A DNA stretch of 64,000 nt, from assembly GCF_004210375.1 (NCBI RefSeq), contig NC_134825.1:72965558-73029557 (forward strand). The letters are read 5' to 3'. Source of the stretch: Tachypleus tridentatus (Eukaryota; Arthropoda; Merostomata; Xiphosura; Limulidae). The notes beneath the pieces are model-generated. The model had not been told where the DNA came from. It made no database searches and saw only the letters and a list, made by a program, of their open reading frames with translations. Below, in pieces: positions 46,436 to 57,470 of this stretch. The stretch's first letter is position 1. Each line of letters begins with the position of its first letter. The position numbers were made by a program, and so were the translations under genes.

Positions 46436-46478
46436 TAGCGATGACCGAAAAAGGTCGAAACGTTGTTCGCTCCTCTAT
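46436..46478 (+). ncRNA. Degenerate hammerhead motif, right tail of Penelope-like element 1
   Basis: Stem II (GACC/GGTC), GAAACGTTGTTC and the GAAC arm are retained, but the first core block CTGATGA has become CTAGCGAT. Expected to be inactive. Confidence 0.6.
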
Positions 46479-46529
46479 ATAAAAGATTTTCGCAACCCAA
46501 ACCGTTTTAGCCGTTTATATATATATATA

Positions 46530-46937
46530 GCGTGTTTAGTGAAATCATCATAGGGTCATGCTGTTTTCCCGAAATTGTTTATTTCTGTGTGTACTGTTGT
46601 GAACGTCTCATTTCCGGTGCAATGTAGCCGATGGCGAATGTGTGTGTGAAAAGGTGTTAGTGATATTTTAATTTTGAAATGGCTAAATGTATGTGTATTT
46701 TTAAACAAATATGCTTAGGTGCTTATGTAAAATAAAATAAAGATAACACCTGGAGAGTGGTTGAAAAGATATGTTATTCTAATCAATTTTTTAAAAATCA
46801 GCTTTGATATTTCATAAAAAAAGAAGTGAAGAATAAAGTTCTTTTTATTTTTCTGACAGAAATGAAACTAATGACCAGAAATCACTGATTCCTGGATTTA
46901 GATTAATTCCGAAAGGTAGAACAGTCCTTATAGTAGT
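46530..46937. other. Spacer between the two Penelope-like elements
   Basis: No coding or repeat signal recognised; the stretch carries CGTCTCATTTCCGGTG and AT-rich sequence. Confidence 0.4.
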
Positions 46938-47234
46938 AATCCAATAAGAGGGCCCGGCATGGCCAAGCATGTTAAGGCGTGCGACTCGTAATCTGAGGAT
47001 CACGGGTTCGCATCCCCTTCGCGTCAAACATGCTCGCCCTTTCAGCCGTGGGGGCGTTATAATGTGATGGTCAATCCCACTATTTGTTGATAAAAGAGTA
47101 GCCCAAGAGTTGGCGGTGGATGGTGATGACTAGCTGCCTTTCCTCTAGTCTTACACTGCTAAATTAGGGACGGCTAGCACAGATAGCCCTCGAGTAGCTT
47201 TGTGCGAAATTCGAAAAAAAAAAAATCCAATAAG
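46938..47234 (+). repeat. SINE-A copy with 11-bp target duplication
   Basis: Full copy at 46949-47223 flanked by AATCCAATAAG on both sides. It inserted next to the 3' end of Penelope-like element 2. Confidence 0.95.
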
Positions 47235-47249
47235 CTCCTTTTATTTCTC

Positions 47250-47600
47250 TATCTGCTTTAGTTTGAACCATGTTTCAATGCCAGTGAGACTAACATCTTT
47301 AATGGAGTGACAGTGTTGGCTGAACTGTTGAGCGACATGGAGATCTTTTTCGGCGTTAATAGAATATTTGTGATTGTTAAAACAGAACCTTAGAGTTGTT
47401 TGTGTATGTCCTACATATTGATGATTACATCATTGTATAAGATAAATGGTGTTTTTTGTTTCATAAGTAAGTTCTTTAGATAATTTAAAATTTCTTTGAT
47501 TGTGCTAGTTAGAAAATGAGACAGTGGGTTTTATAAATTTGCAGGTTTGACAAAGGGCTTTAATGCATGGACAACAACGATTTTTATGTGGGATGTAATT
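47250..47600 (-). pseudogene. Penelope-like element 2 Cys motif and GIY-YIG domain, stopped
   Basis: On the - strand: CCPCIKALCQTCKFIKPTVS (Cys motif), TKNTIYLIQ, a TGA (47430-47432), then CNHQYVGHTQTTLRFCFNNH. The endonuclease motif Y-V-G-H-T is clear. Stops make it non-functional. Confidence 0.85.
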
Positions 47601-48064
47601 TATTTTTGTATGAAATAGGATGTCTTTTAGAGTTCTGCTAAAAGAGACAATGGGAACTTCAGGAAATATTTGTTTAGGACGACTGTTGAGCTGTAGTATG
47701 TTAAATTTTTTTTTTCAGAATTCATGAATCATTTCTGAGTTTAAGCCGATAGGTAATAACAAGAGGAATTCTATTTGAAAGTTTGGTATTACTCTGATTA
47801 AGGATGATTTTCTGCTGAGTGTTGTTAGCCTTCTCAGTTTGCTTGTCGATTTGGGTATCTTTATACTTTCTTTGTAACATGGTTTGTTTTAGATCCTTAT
47901 GTGTTTTTTGTAGTCTGTTTCATCTTAGCATATTTTCTTTATTGTAAGAAGTTGGCTGTAGATAATATTTCTTTTAATGTGTGAGAGGTGACAGCTTTTA
48001 TAGTGAAAATCTTGTGGTCTGTCTGTAAGTTTTTTGTACAAGTCAGTTTGTAAAGTTCCGTTTT

Positions 48065-48514
48065 TTAGAAAAATTGTGATGTCAAGAATGTTAATCTAAG
48101 TAGGCGAATAATCGCAAGTAAACTTGATTGTTTTGTGAAAAGAGTTTGTAAGTTTATACTTTTTTTAAGTGATTCAAGATCGGCTGTCCAAATGAAAAAT
48201 ATGTCGTCTGTGTAACGTTTCCATATAGAGGGTTTTACAGGGCTGAGTCGTAAAAGCTGGTTTTGAATATAATCCATACAAATGTTGGCATAATTGGGAG
48301 TCATCTTGGTACTCATTGCGATACCGTTAAGCTGGATGTAGTGTTCGTTATGAAATTCGAAGTTGTTCAGAGTTAAAACTAGGTTTACAAGATCGGTTGT
48401 TGTTTGAGATTCTGATGGGTTAGAGAGGTTTAATACGGACTTTAGAGTTTCTAATCCTTCATCATATGGGGTGTTGGTGTAAAGGGATAATCCCCACGAT
48501 ATCACTAAATACAA
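48065..48514 (-). pseudogene. Penelope-like element 2 reverse-transcriptase fragment
   Basis: Open over 149 codons: LYTNTPYDEGLETL (motif A region without its start), YIQLNGIAMSTKMTPNYANI (motif B), WKRYTDDIFFIWTADLESLK (catalytic Y-x-DD). 5'-truncated before motif A's aspartate. Confidence 0.88.
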
Positions 48515-48555
48515 ACTATATATATCACTCGTTCAGTCACATTACCACACCCAGT

Positions 48556-48603
48556 TTGCCTCTGAAGAAATAAGGTTCACCTTTTCGAAAGCGCTCGGGT
48601 TAC
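48556..48603 (+). ncRNA. Hammerhead ribozyme motif, type I, Penelope-like tail 2
   Basis: Stem I arm TTGCCT, core CTGAAGA (48562-48568, fits CUGANGA), stem II hairpin AAGG-TTCA-CCTT, core GAAA (48587-48590), self-complementary stem III AGCGCT, cleavage site C (48596), then GGGTT pairing back to the stem I arm (two G-C and two G-T pairs). All core positions conserved. Confidence 0.75.
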
Positions 48604-48615
48604 AGGGTTTCTATT

Positions 48616-50324
48616 TCATTTTTATGTCTTATGAAAAATATAATTAATAAATTTAAGTAAAAACACTTAACCTGGCTTGGTCCTCATATTGGTATAAAAT
48701 AGACATTAAAATTCTATAGAAATTATAACAACTAGCATAAAACTCCTGCATTAAATGGTTAAACTAGGACAAAATAGTTTAGTTTGATGTTACACCTTTT
48801 GAAAATTGAAGTTTTTAGCATTCATGATCTTCTGATTGATTAAAGTGAATCACAGAAAATCACAGAAAGTTGTTCCATATTTATCAGTATTTCACATTCG
48901 TGATTCACAGAGACACCAGTGAATCAGTTACGTTTCCCCATTATCCTCAGTTACTTCAATAGTTACACCAACAACATGATACCTAAACACGTGTACTATC
49001 CTTGTGTTTGAGTGGGAACATAAACAAATTTTCAAAAGTTGTGTCCTCGGCGTCCCAAGGGGAGAGCAGGAGAACAAGTTCCACTGCCAAACTCAGGCAC
49101 AATGACCCTAGAGCCATAACAAAATTCAAGGTGACGTTACAGGCACTCTTTCACACACACACACAGTAGCTTTGTGGTTTGTTAGTAAAGATTTTGTTGT
49201 ATAGGCTGTGTGTCTCGACTCTTTCTTGACGATGAATTCAGTCAGAGTTCCAAAAGAGCACAAACACACACAACGTAGCGCAGTATGCTTCAAACCTACA
49301 GTCAGTGGGACCCAACTAAATACTTTGGAAAATCAGTGAGACGGACGTAACCAGTTATCTAGCATACTCGGTGTGAATACACAGATTTATTATTCACGAG
49401 TCGCGATTTTTTCCATGATAACTCACCATGAACTTTTATATCGTGGGCACGCTGTAAATTCCCATTGTTAGGTCATATAAGAATAACGGAAGAATGCTGG
49501 CTATTAATTCTTCTGACTAGGTTCTTTCGATCTGGTTTGTAAGTTAACTATTAATAACCGATTTCCAATGGTAGCAGTGCCCTAGATCCGCATTTGACGT
49601 ATTCATGACTTCATATCTGCACACTGGGAATGTAGAAAATAAACTTCTTCTTGACGAAAAACGGAGGCGAAACGAGAAAGTCATGACTCCTATTGCAAAC
49701 CTACATGTACACAGGATAAAAATTTTGCGAAGGTGGGGTTGCACATCGCGTATTAAAAAACGTTTTCCCCCTATCATATAAGCAAGAGTTCCACTGTACT
49801 ATGATGAATGGTTTTTCAGAGGTAGCTTCTGTGTAGCTTTGTGCGAAATTTTGCAACAAATGCGTAAACAGTCAAGTCAAACTAATGTTGCAAGAGATTA
49901 TTAGCGTTGCTACTCACGTCATTTTCGCTTTCACTTATCTAATCAACATATTTTGTTTCAAACGTTGCTGCTATAGTCAAGGCAAACTCAGTCTTTGTGC
50001 TTTACAGAGTTTTTCTTCTTCAGTTTGAAAAAAGGCAATAAGGTCTAACATAGTTGATTATGCATGTGGCACTCGTACCTGTATTTCACTGTACAATATT
50101 AAAATGAATAATTTAACTTTCGATTTAGGTTGCATCCCTGACAGCCAACATAGAATAACAACTATTACTGACCATAACATGTACATCTGAGTTTAACATG
50201 TCATGGTGATATATACTTTTACCACAAAATATACCAAAACTACATTCTGCCTTAAATTTTGCAACGAGGCGGATAAATAGTTTTTATCATTACCACAAAC
50301 ATTTACAACATCTTTAGTTTGCTT
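48616..50324. other. No supported feature
   Basis: Mostly unassigned sequence. 49818-49857 carries a SINE tail piece (GTGTAGCTTTGTGCGAAATT). No exon-like region recognised; a CA run lies at 49150-49165. Confidence 0.45.
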
Positions 50325-50437
50325 ATTTTTAAGTACAAAGCTGCATAATAGACTATCTATTCTATGCCCACTGGAGGAATAAAATATCAAATTTTAGTGT
50401 TATAAACCCTCAATCTTACCACTGAGGCACTGAAGAA
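50325..50437 (-). repeat. SINE-B copy, diverged
   Basis: - strand head CAGTGCCTCAGTGGTAAGATTG and tail near AAAGCTGCATAATAGACTATC; B box decayed. Confidence 0.6.
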
Positions 50438-51218
50438 AGGAGGCTACAACAGTTTGTTTATGTTGGTCCAGCTTACCCAATAGTTCACTTGGTACGAACA
50501 TCAGTTTTAAAACTTACAACTGCTGTTCCTATCGAAATGTAGGAAAGAGCAGACCGCTTCTAGATTTTAAATGTTTTCTATATATATACACCCAAGAAAG
50601 GCTTGTTCTTTTTGTACTATGCCCTTCAGCTATTTAGCTCCAAATCTGTACTCACATTAGTAATTCTTTTCTCGATCAACAAAACCGTATTAGTATGTAA
50701 TACTAATACAGCCGATTTTATTATGAGTATTTTTTAACCTTCCAAGAAATATTAACCTATGTCTAATTTGAAGATTCTACTACTCTAATGTAAAGTCACA
50801 CGTTCCTACCACAGCAGTGTAAATGTATTGTAATGGCAGTCAGTAACCCTGCTGTCAACAAGAACGTTGTAGCATCTCCGCACAATTACATCATCAACCA
50901 TAACAACTCAGCCACGTAACTTCCTTGAAGTAATTTTGTTTGAACAAGCTTCGGACACACACAAACACATACATACTAGTATTTATACATAGTTAAATTA
51001 TAAATTTCATAATGCACTTTATACTTAAGATATAATTTTCAACAATTGTTTACATATTGTAAATGAATTAATTTCAATTAGAAAGCGAAACGCACATAAC
51101 TCAAGAGTCCGTCCTTTTCATTCGAAACAAACACAGAAATATAAATGTATAATAAACACTACTCAATATTATGTTAATTAAACTTATGTTCCTTAAAATT
51201 CTTTGTAACCAATGAATC

Positions 51219-51330
51219 CACAGGTGGATCAGTGGTAAGTCTGAAGGCTTAGAACATTAAATATCGGGTTTCGATGATGAAAGTGAATACAGCACAGATA
51301 ACTCATTTTGTGGCTTTATGCTAAACAGTA
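51219..51330 (+). repeat. SINE-B copy, diverged
   Basis: CACAGGTGGATCAGTGGTAAG head, ATCGGGTTTCGATGATG B box, GCACAGATAACTCATTTTG tail. Confidence 0.65.
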
Positions 51331-52002
51331 ATCACACAAACAAGCTTAACCAATGGCTTAGAGCATTACACATTTTGTGTTTTTAAATTCTTATATTCGC
51401 ATCATGTTGGTGTGTTTTTGGTAGAGTAACCCTAACTTATACCTTAATCTTTATTAAAACAATGACTGATTCATTGAAAGAAGGCTTTTCAATCAACAGT
51501 TTCAAGCTAACCCCTAGTAACAATAAATTTTAAAGGTAAAAACTTCCCCTTTTCATAATCCAATAAAAACGTGCTGGACATGATGAATGTCAGTCAGTAT
51601 TTTGTGTTATAACACAAAACTTGCTTTTCTTTGTTTGAGAATGTCAAGCATCTGTATAATAGGCTATGTTTATAGGATATTATTAATATTAATACAAAGT
51701 CGAAATTTCTATGTTGTTTTTTTTGTTGCTGTTAGCTATAACTCTTTGACTCACACGTGGTTATTACAAGTGATGTATTAATTTTGTAACGTACTACATC
51801 GTCAGCAGTTCAAATGTTTCGTAGCAGTTAGGATTTAGTTTCCACCCTTCAAGGGTTTGATGAAATAACCCACTGCATAATTTTGTTATGCAATGACATA
51901 AATATAACTGCTAAAAATTACAATTATTATAATTTTTTTAAAATAAATACACTTTATAGAATTCCGCTAACACATCTTTAAAAATACAGTGGACTTGCTT
52001 GT

Positions 52003-52115
52003 TGTTATGCAAAAAGCTACTGAATGGGTTATCTGTACTATTCCGCAGGTATCGAACCGCCGATTTTTGATGTCATAATCCTTCAGACTTATACGTTGAA
52101 TCACTGGAGGCAATA
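52003..52115 (-). repeat. SINE-B copy, diverged
   Basis: On the - strand: CCTCCAGTGATTCAACGTATAAG head, CGGTTCGATACCTGCGG B box, GTACAGATAACCCATTCAG tail. Confidence 0.65.
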
Positions 52116-52143
52116 CAGAGAATACCTTCAGGAGTTAAGTTCA

Positions 52144-52448
52144 CCCCGCAAGTCTTGTTTGTTTGTTTTGTTTCTGAATTTCGCACAAAGCTACTCGAGG
52201 GCTATCTGTGCTAGCCGTCCCTAATTTAGCAGTGTAAGACTAGAGAGAAGGCAGCTAGTCATCACAACCCACCGCGAACTCTTGGGCTACTATTTTACCA
52301 GAGAATAGTGGGATTGACCGACACATTATAACGCCCCCACGGCTGAAAGGGCGACCATGTTTGGCGCGACGGGGATGAAAACCCGCGACCCTCAGATTAC
52401 GAGTCGTACGCCTTAACACTCTTGGCCATGCCGGGCCCCCCGCAAGTC
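52144..52448 (-). repeat. SINE-A copy with 11-bp target duplication
   Basis: Element about 52155-52437, flanked by CCCCGCAAGTC on both sides. It forms a head-to-head inverted pair with the + copy at 52498. Confidence 0.93.
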
Positions 52449-52497
52449 ATAGATTTATATTTGTGCGAACCTAAATTTTGGTACATGATACAGTTTA

Positions 52498-52770
52498 TTT
52501 ATGGCCAGATGGTTAGGGTGCTAGACTCGCAATTCAGGAGTCGAGAGTTCGAATCCCCGCCTCGCCTAATAGGCTCATCCTTTCAGCCATATGGGTGTTA
52601 TATGTCACAATCAATTCCCCTACCCTCCTATTCGCTGGTAGAAGAGCAGCACAAAAGTTTTCGGTTGGTGGTGTTGACTAGCTGCCTTCCATCTAGTCTT
52701 TCTCTGCTAAATAAGAGATAGCTAGCGCAGAAAGGCGTCGTGTAGCTTTTTGCGAAATTCAAAACAATCA
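52498..52770 (+). repeat. SINE-A copy, older subtype
   Basis: Head TTATGGCCAGATGGTTAGGG, B box GAGTTCGAATCCCC, tail CGAAATTCAAAAC. Its centre has an insertion (CCCCTACCCTCC). Confidence 0.88.
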
Positions 52771-52879
52771 GACAGAAAGAACTAACACAATATTCGCGCT
52801 TGAATACGTTTTGATTATATTCTTTAATAAATTATTTAAGGTTTCTTGAGACTACCAAACCAAGTGATCCACTAGGTGC

Positions 52880-52995
52880 TATTGTTTTAGCTCAAAGCTA
52901 CACATTAGATTATTTGCGTCCTTTCCACTGAGGGGAATCAGAATCTAAATTTTAACACTGTCAAGCCTAAAAGTTTACCACCGATTCATAGGGGG
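52880..52995 (-). repeat. SINE-B copy, old
   Basis: - strand head CTATGAATCGGTGGTAAAC, body and AAAGCTACACATTAGATTATT tail, with the G-run at its head edge. Confidence 0.55.
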
Positions 52996-52999
52996 GGGG

Positions 53000-53720
53000 C
53001 TCATCCACCATAACTAATTCTGTAATAACAAAAAAGAGCATTTTCATTAAAAACAAGATACTCTACATTAATTTACATATGAACATCGAAAATAAATATT
53101 TTAAATCAAACCCATACTTCTAAACGTCAAGTCATACATTTTCCACTTGCGAATACATATTAAAAAAATTAAACAAAAAGGGCTCATAAACTTATTATCA
53201 TTTTACGCAAATGATGTCAGATTTTATTTCCCAAGCAGGATATTCTTCACTAAATTGTTAGGAATTAATCAAACTATTATTCACATTTCAAAATGCGACG
53301 TCACTAAAAGAATACAAATGTAAATTTACCTTATGTTATTGTTGGTCTGCTCTTAGCATCACTGAAATGTTCAACAATTACTTTTCGAGGTTGGTAGTGT
53401 AAGTAACTCAGAGTACACCACAATTAACCTATTAAATGTCAATCAAACAATTTAAATTGGTAGATTTACATAAACATTTCTCGTCACTGGGGACGGATAC
53501 ATTTACTTGTGTTTAATCATTTATTTTATGGTTATTACAATAACATTAATATATACTATTTTCGTTGCAGCGTCTGTACCGTCCTGCTACTCGTCTTTCA
53601 TAGTTAAACAGTAACTTGAGTGGTGTTAATTTATTCCAGATGTCATTGTACACCGTGTTAAACTCTTGTATCCGTTTAATGGGCTTTCATTTCTCACAAG
53701 ACGTTCTGAAGGATGTTTGT
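53000..53720. other. No recognisable feature
   Basis: AT-rich sequence; no repeat or exon signal recognised. Confidence 0.45.
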
Positions 53721-53727
53721 TGTTTTT

Positions 53728-54009
53728 TTTGTTTGTTTGTTTGTTTTGGAATTTCGCACAAAGCTACTCGAGGGCTATCTGTGCTAGCTGTCCCTAATTT
53801 AGCAGTGCAAGACTAGAGGGAAGGCAGCTAGTCATCACCACCCACCGCGAACTCTTGGGCTACTCTTTTACCAACGAATAGTGGGATTGACCGTCACATT
53901 GTACACCCCCACGGCTGGGAGGGCGAGCATGTTTAGCGTGACGGGGGCGCGAACCCGCGACCATCGGATTACGAGTCGCACGCCTTACGCGCTAGGCCAT
54001 GCCGGGCCT
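53728..54009 (-). repeat. SINE-A copy
   Basis: Near full length, tail (CAAA)n at 53728-53750 and head GGCCCGGCATGGCCTAGCGC ending at 54009. Directly abuts a SINE-B in the same orientation. Confidence 0.93.
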
Positions 54010-54010
54010 G

Positions 54011-54136
54011 TTTTTTCGGAATCAAGCACAAAGCTAGATAATGGGCTATCTGTGCTCTGCCCACTACAGGTATCGAAACCAGGATTCTTGTGGTCTGAGT
54101 CCGCAGACATACCGCTGCACCACTGGGTGCAGTTGT
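54011..54136 (-). repeat. SINE-B copy
   Basis: On the - strand: CACCCAGTGGTGCAGCGGTATG head, CCTGGTTTCGATACCTG B box, GAGCACAGATAGCCCATTAT tail. One of the best-preserved copies. Confidence 0.85.
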
Positions 54137-54326
54137 GAAGGAAGTTTTGCACATATTGATGTCAGCTCTTCGAATGTAAAATGCATGGAAAGAAGAAGGC
54201 TAGTTTTATGTGTTCTGGAAAGAAGTTCTATTCTATTCTTTCTTTAATGCTAGTTGCATTCCATTAGAATGTATAATATAAGTCGACTATTATTAATATT
54301 TTTTAGTATAATGAATAATTGTATGC

Positions 54327-54432
54327 CCACCAGTGGCTCAGCGGTATGTCTGCGGACTTAAAACCGGGTTTCGATACCCGTGGTGAGCAGAGCATAGATA
54401 TACTATTGTGTAGCTTTGTGCTTAATTAACAA
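54327..54432 (+). repeat. SINE-B copy
   Basis: Young copy: GCCCACCAGTGGCTCAGCGG head, GGGTTTCGATACCCG B box, TGTAGCTTTGTGCTTAATT tail. A short stretch of the anticodon arm is deleted. Confidence 0.9.
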
Positions 54433-55127
54433 CAATATTTTATGATGATTATTTTTCGTTACTAGTTTATTATACGGTTTTACAATTAACCAAAATTTCT
54501 TAGCTGGTTGAACCTCTTGAAATATTTTATTGGAATAAAATCCAAATATAACCTTAATATCGAAGGTATCTAGTTAATGAAACAATGTGTTTTAATCTTT
54601 GTTTTAACCGTATATTAAATTAGTTGTTATAATTAGAATAATAAAATGTAGTTCTTATCTATGTTGTCAACTTGCTTTGATCGTTTGACGTTAATATGAA
54701 CGTCCGCAGTTTAATATCCATGAGATATACCTTGTTCTGTTGTTTACTAAATGAAATGCCCTCTGTGTTCGTGACTAACATGATATATCCAGAAAATCTA
54801 CTAATGTTCGTTACCATTTGTTACTCACTTGAAGTAGAAATGAACTCAGTGATATTTCAATGTATAACTGAAGCAGCCATTACGTATTGTCAGTATTTAT
54901 TAGTTACCTGACTGAAATGTCAAAAAATATCCTCATTGTTGATGGTCGAAATAAAATATCCGACCAATATCGTAAGTGTTGGTAGCCAAAACCTAGAATG
55001 TGCTCATTTCATTGCGTATTTTAACCATCTGGCTGAGTTATTCAAATAATGTATTGCAAAGTTACTACTGACGAGACTAAAACAGCTAGGATACGACTTG
55101 TTGTTCAACCACTAACTTTAGGCCCCT

Positions 55128-55248
55128 CACTAGCTCAGCGGTATGTCTGCGGACTTACAACACTAAAATCCTGGTTTCGATACCCGTGGTGCGCAGAGCA
55201 CCGAGGGTTCATTGTGTAGCTTTGTGCTTAATTCAAAACAACAACACT
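55128..55248 (+). repeat. SINE-B copy, full length
   Basis: CCTCACTAGCTCAGCGGTATG head with full anticodon arm, TGGTTTCGATACCCG B box, TGTAGCTTTGTGCTTAATTC tail with A-rich end. Confidence 0.9.
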
Positions 55249-55908
55249 AACTTTAATTGTACTATCTTTCTTCTACTTTTCCGTGTTTGTTTTTGTATTG
55301 TATGAATTGGTGCCTGGATAATATGGTGACAATGTTTAGGCAGAAGGTGTTTTCAGAAATCAGCCCATTACTAACTCTCTCTCTTATCTGTTGAATATGA
55401 CTCACATGATTACCAAACTACTTTGAAACTTCAACTGGAATAGAAATGTTGTATGAAAAGTGATTATTATTTTAGTTTCTCTTTCCTTATAGTATTGGTT
55501 TTCTTAGAAAATTTATTTGTATTCAATTTTTTTAAACACTCGCAAAAATATAAAAAAGTGAAGACGACAAGAAAATAAAAATAAAAAAGAATGCGATTAC
55601 TGCGGTGCAAATGTGCGAAGTAGGTTTAACGTGAGATCTTTCATATATCAAAACTCCTAGAGTTCATATGAAATATAATGAGTGATTAGTTAAATATTGT
55701 AATCTGATTTCGCAGTCCACACACCAAACTATAGAATCAGTCTATGATTGAAGAGTAGACCAATATGAGGATATGTTATGCCAATAAATAGTTTTTGGAA
55801 TTTTGATCACATACCTGCATATTGTGTTAAGCTGAAACATAAATTCTTTGCAGCAGTTATATGGAAAAAAATTGTTCGATATTTTAAAAAGATGGTATGA
55901 CTCTAAAG

Positions 55909-56120
55909 CATGTTTAAACACTGACATGGAAAAGAATGTTGTATATTTAGATACCATGTTTGAGCTTCTATGCTTGTTTAAACATTGACTTGGAAAAGAG
56001 TGTTGTATATTTAGATACCATGTTTGATCTTCTATGCATGTTTAAACACTGACTTGGAAAAGAGTGTTGTATATTTAGATACTATGTTTGATCTTCTATG
56101 CATGTTTGAACACAGATTTA
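55909..56120 (+). repeat. 64-bp tandem repeat, 3.3 units
   Basis: Units begin at 55909, 55973 and 56037 with a partial at 56101. Each has GTTTAAACAYTGACWTGG, GTTGTATATTTAGATAC and ATGTTTGATCTTCTATG blocks. Units differ by only a few bases. A related single unit is at about 57101-57150. Confidence 0.95.
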
Positions 56121-56424
56121 AAAATATCACGTTTAATAATCTGTAACAAAAATACTGTCAACGTGAGAAAACGCCAAATTACAAATAGAGCTCCGGCATA
56201 AAATTGGAGATATTCTATACAAGCAAAGGTAGAAGAAACGGATGAGACAATCTTGTAATATAGCATTAATTTTGTTATAAAACTGATATTACTAATAGTA
56301 TTTTCACACACACGTAATACTAACAGTACTACCTAAATTGTGGTTTAAAGTCATTGGTTTTGACTGTTGTCTGTCAAACCCTAGATTAATCAAGAATAAC
56401 TTGCATTTCTTGTGTAACTGCTAT

Positions 56425-56737
56425 TGTCTTTTTTTTGTTCTGGCACGGCATGGCCAAGTGTGTTAAGGCGTTCGACTCGTAATCCGAGGGTCGTGGGTTC
56501 GAATCCCTCTTGCACCAAACATGCTCGCCCTTTCATCCGTGGTGGCGTTATAATATTACGGTCAATTTCCACTATTCGTTGATAAAAGAGTAGCCCAAGT
56601 GTTGGCGGTGGGCGGTGATGACTAGCTGTCTTCCCTCTAGTCTTACACTGCTAAATTAGGGACGGCTAGCGCAGATAGCCCTCGAGTAGCTTTGCGCGAA
56701 ATACAAAACAAACAAACAAACAAACCTTTTTTGTTCT
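56425..56737 (+). repeat. SINE-A copy with target duplication
   Basis: Head at about 56442, tail (CAAA)n to 56725; TTTTTTGTTC on both flanks. Clean B box GGGTTCGAATCCC. Confidence 0.92.
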
Positions 56738-57360
56738 TGGCTGATTTTTTTTTAAATCAGTTTTTTTTCTCTCCAAAGTCAAATAATTAAGGTGGTGATG
56801 GACATGTTTAGAAAAAAAAAACGTGTTTCAGGTAATACCGTCATACATGAAGTGTCACAGGTTCGATTTTGCTCTACGATATATTGTTTTTATATTTTTG
56901 AGAAAAAATAATTTTCTTGCATATTTGATCCAAGACTTCTTCAAACCGTATATTAAAAGTGGAACAGTACTTTTGACTGATATAGTTTTGGAGCGACAAC
57001 ACCCGAGAAACATTAAAACTATCCGTGGTGAATAGGTAGCACTCCACCTACGTCTCATAAAACATGGCTGTCGAAACTGCCATTCCTCTGAATTAAAAAT
57101 GGTGTTTGAGCTTCTAATCATGTTTGGACACTGACTTGAAACAGTGTGACGTTCTATGCTACAACTAAATTTTAGAATTTTTTAAAATAGTAATCAAAAG
57201 TGAGGATTTATAAAAAAAAAGCTAACTGACAGAGAAAGCATCTGTCTGAGATCTGCAGTACCTACGTAAATATGCTACACAGTCATATTTCTAAGCTAGA
57301 TTCCATATGTCTCTCAAACATTTCAATTATAATGAGATCAACAGACTGGAGCGTGTATAG
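56738..57360. other. No supported gene; carries a lone satellite unit
   Basis: 57101-57150 (TGGTGTTTGAGCTTCTAATC ... GACTTGAAACAGTG) matches the 64-bp tandem unit of 55909-56120. The frames at 56823-57121 show no known motif. Confidence 0.5.
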
Positions 57361-57364
57361 AACG

Positions 57365-57470
57365 TTAAATGGTATGTCTTCGGATTCACACTCTTAGAAA
57401 CCGGATTTCGAAACCTGTAGTGGGCCGAGCACAGATAGCCCATTATGTAGCTTTGTGCTTAATCCAAAAA
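57365..57470 (+). repeat. SINE-B copy
   Basis: GGTATGTCTTCGGATTCAC head (5' part missing), ACCGGATTTCGAAACCTG B box, GAGCACAGATAGCCCATTAT tail. Confidence 0.8.

Larger units (their letters stand above)
43665..46529 (+). mobile_element. Penelope-like retroelement 1 with inverted tail at its 5' end
   Basis: Order: inverted copy of the 3' end (43665-44196, - strand), N-terminal region, reverse transcriptase, GIY-YIG endonuclease (all +), 3' tail to about 46529. The left inverted copy matches 46001-46529 almost base for base. RT with a C-terminal GIY-YIG domain defines Penelope-like elements, and the pattern of motifs is closest to Penelope/Poseidon types. All coding parts are frameshifted. Confidence 0.92.
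47236..48615 (-). mobile_element. Penelope-like retroelement 2 (Neptune-like), with inverted tail
   Basis: The body runs on the - strand from about 48515 to 47250: partial RT, a cysteine motif, then GIY-YIG. At its 5' side (48519-48615) a tail lies on the + strand, i.e. inverted, the same arrangement as element 1. Its RT motifs (GIAMSTKMTPNYANI, RYTDDIFFIW) and upstream Cys motif fit Neptune-type better than Penelope/Poseidon. Confidence 0.85.

Noticed and set aside
56823..57121. Overlapping frames on both strands
   Set aside because: Neither has a recognisable motif. The mirrored openness is a compositional effect.
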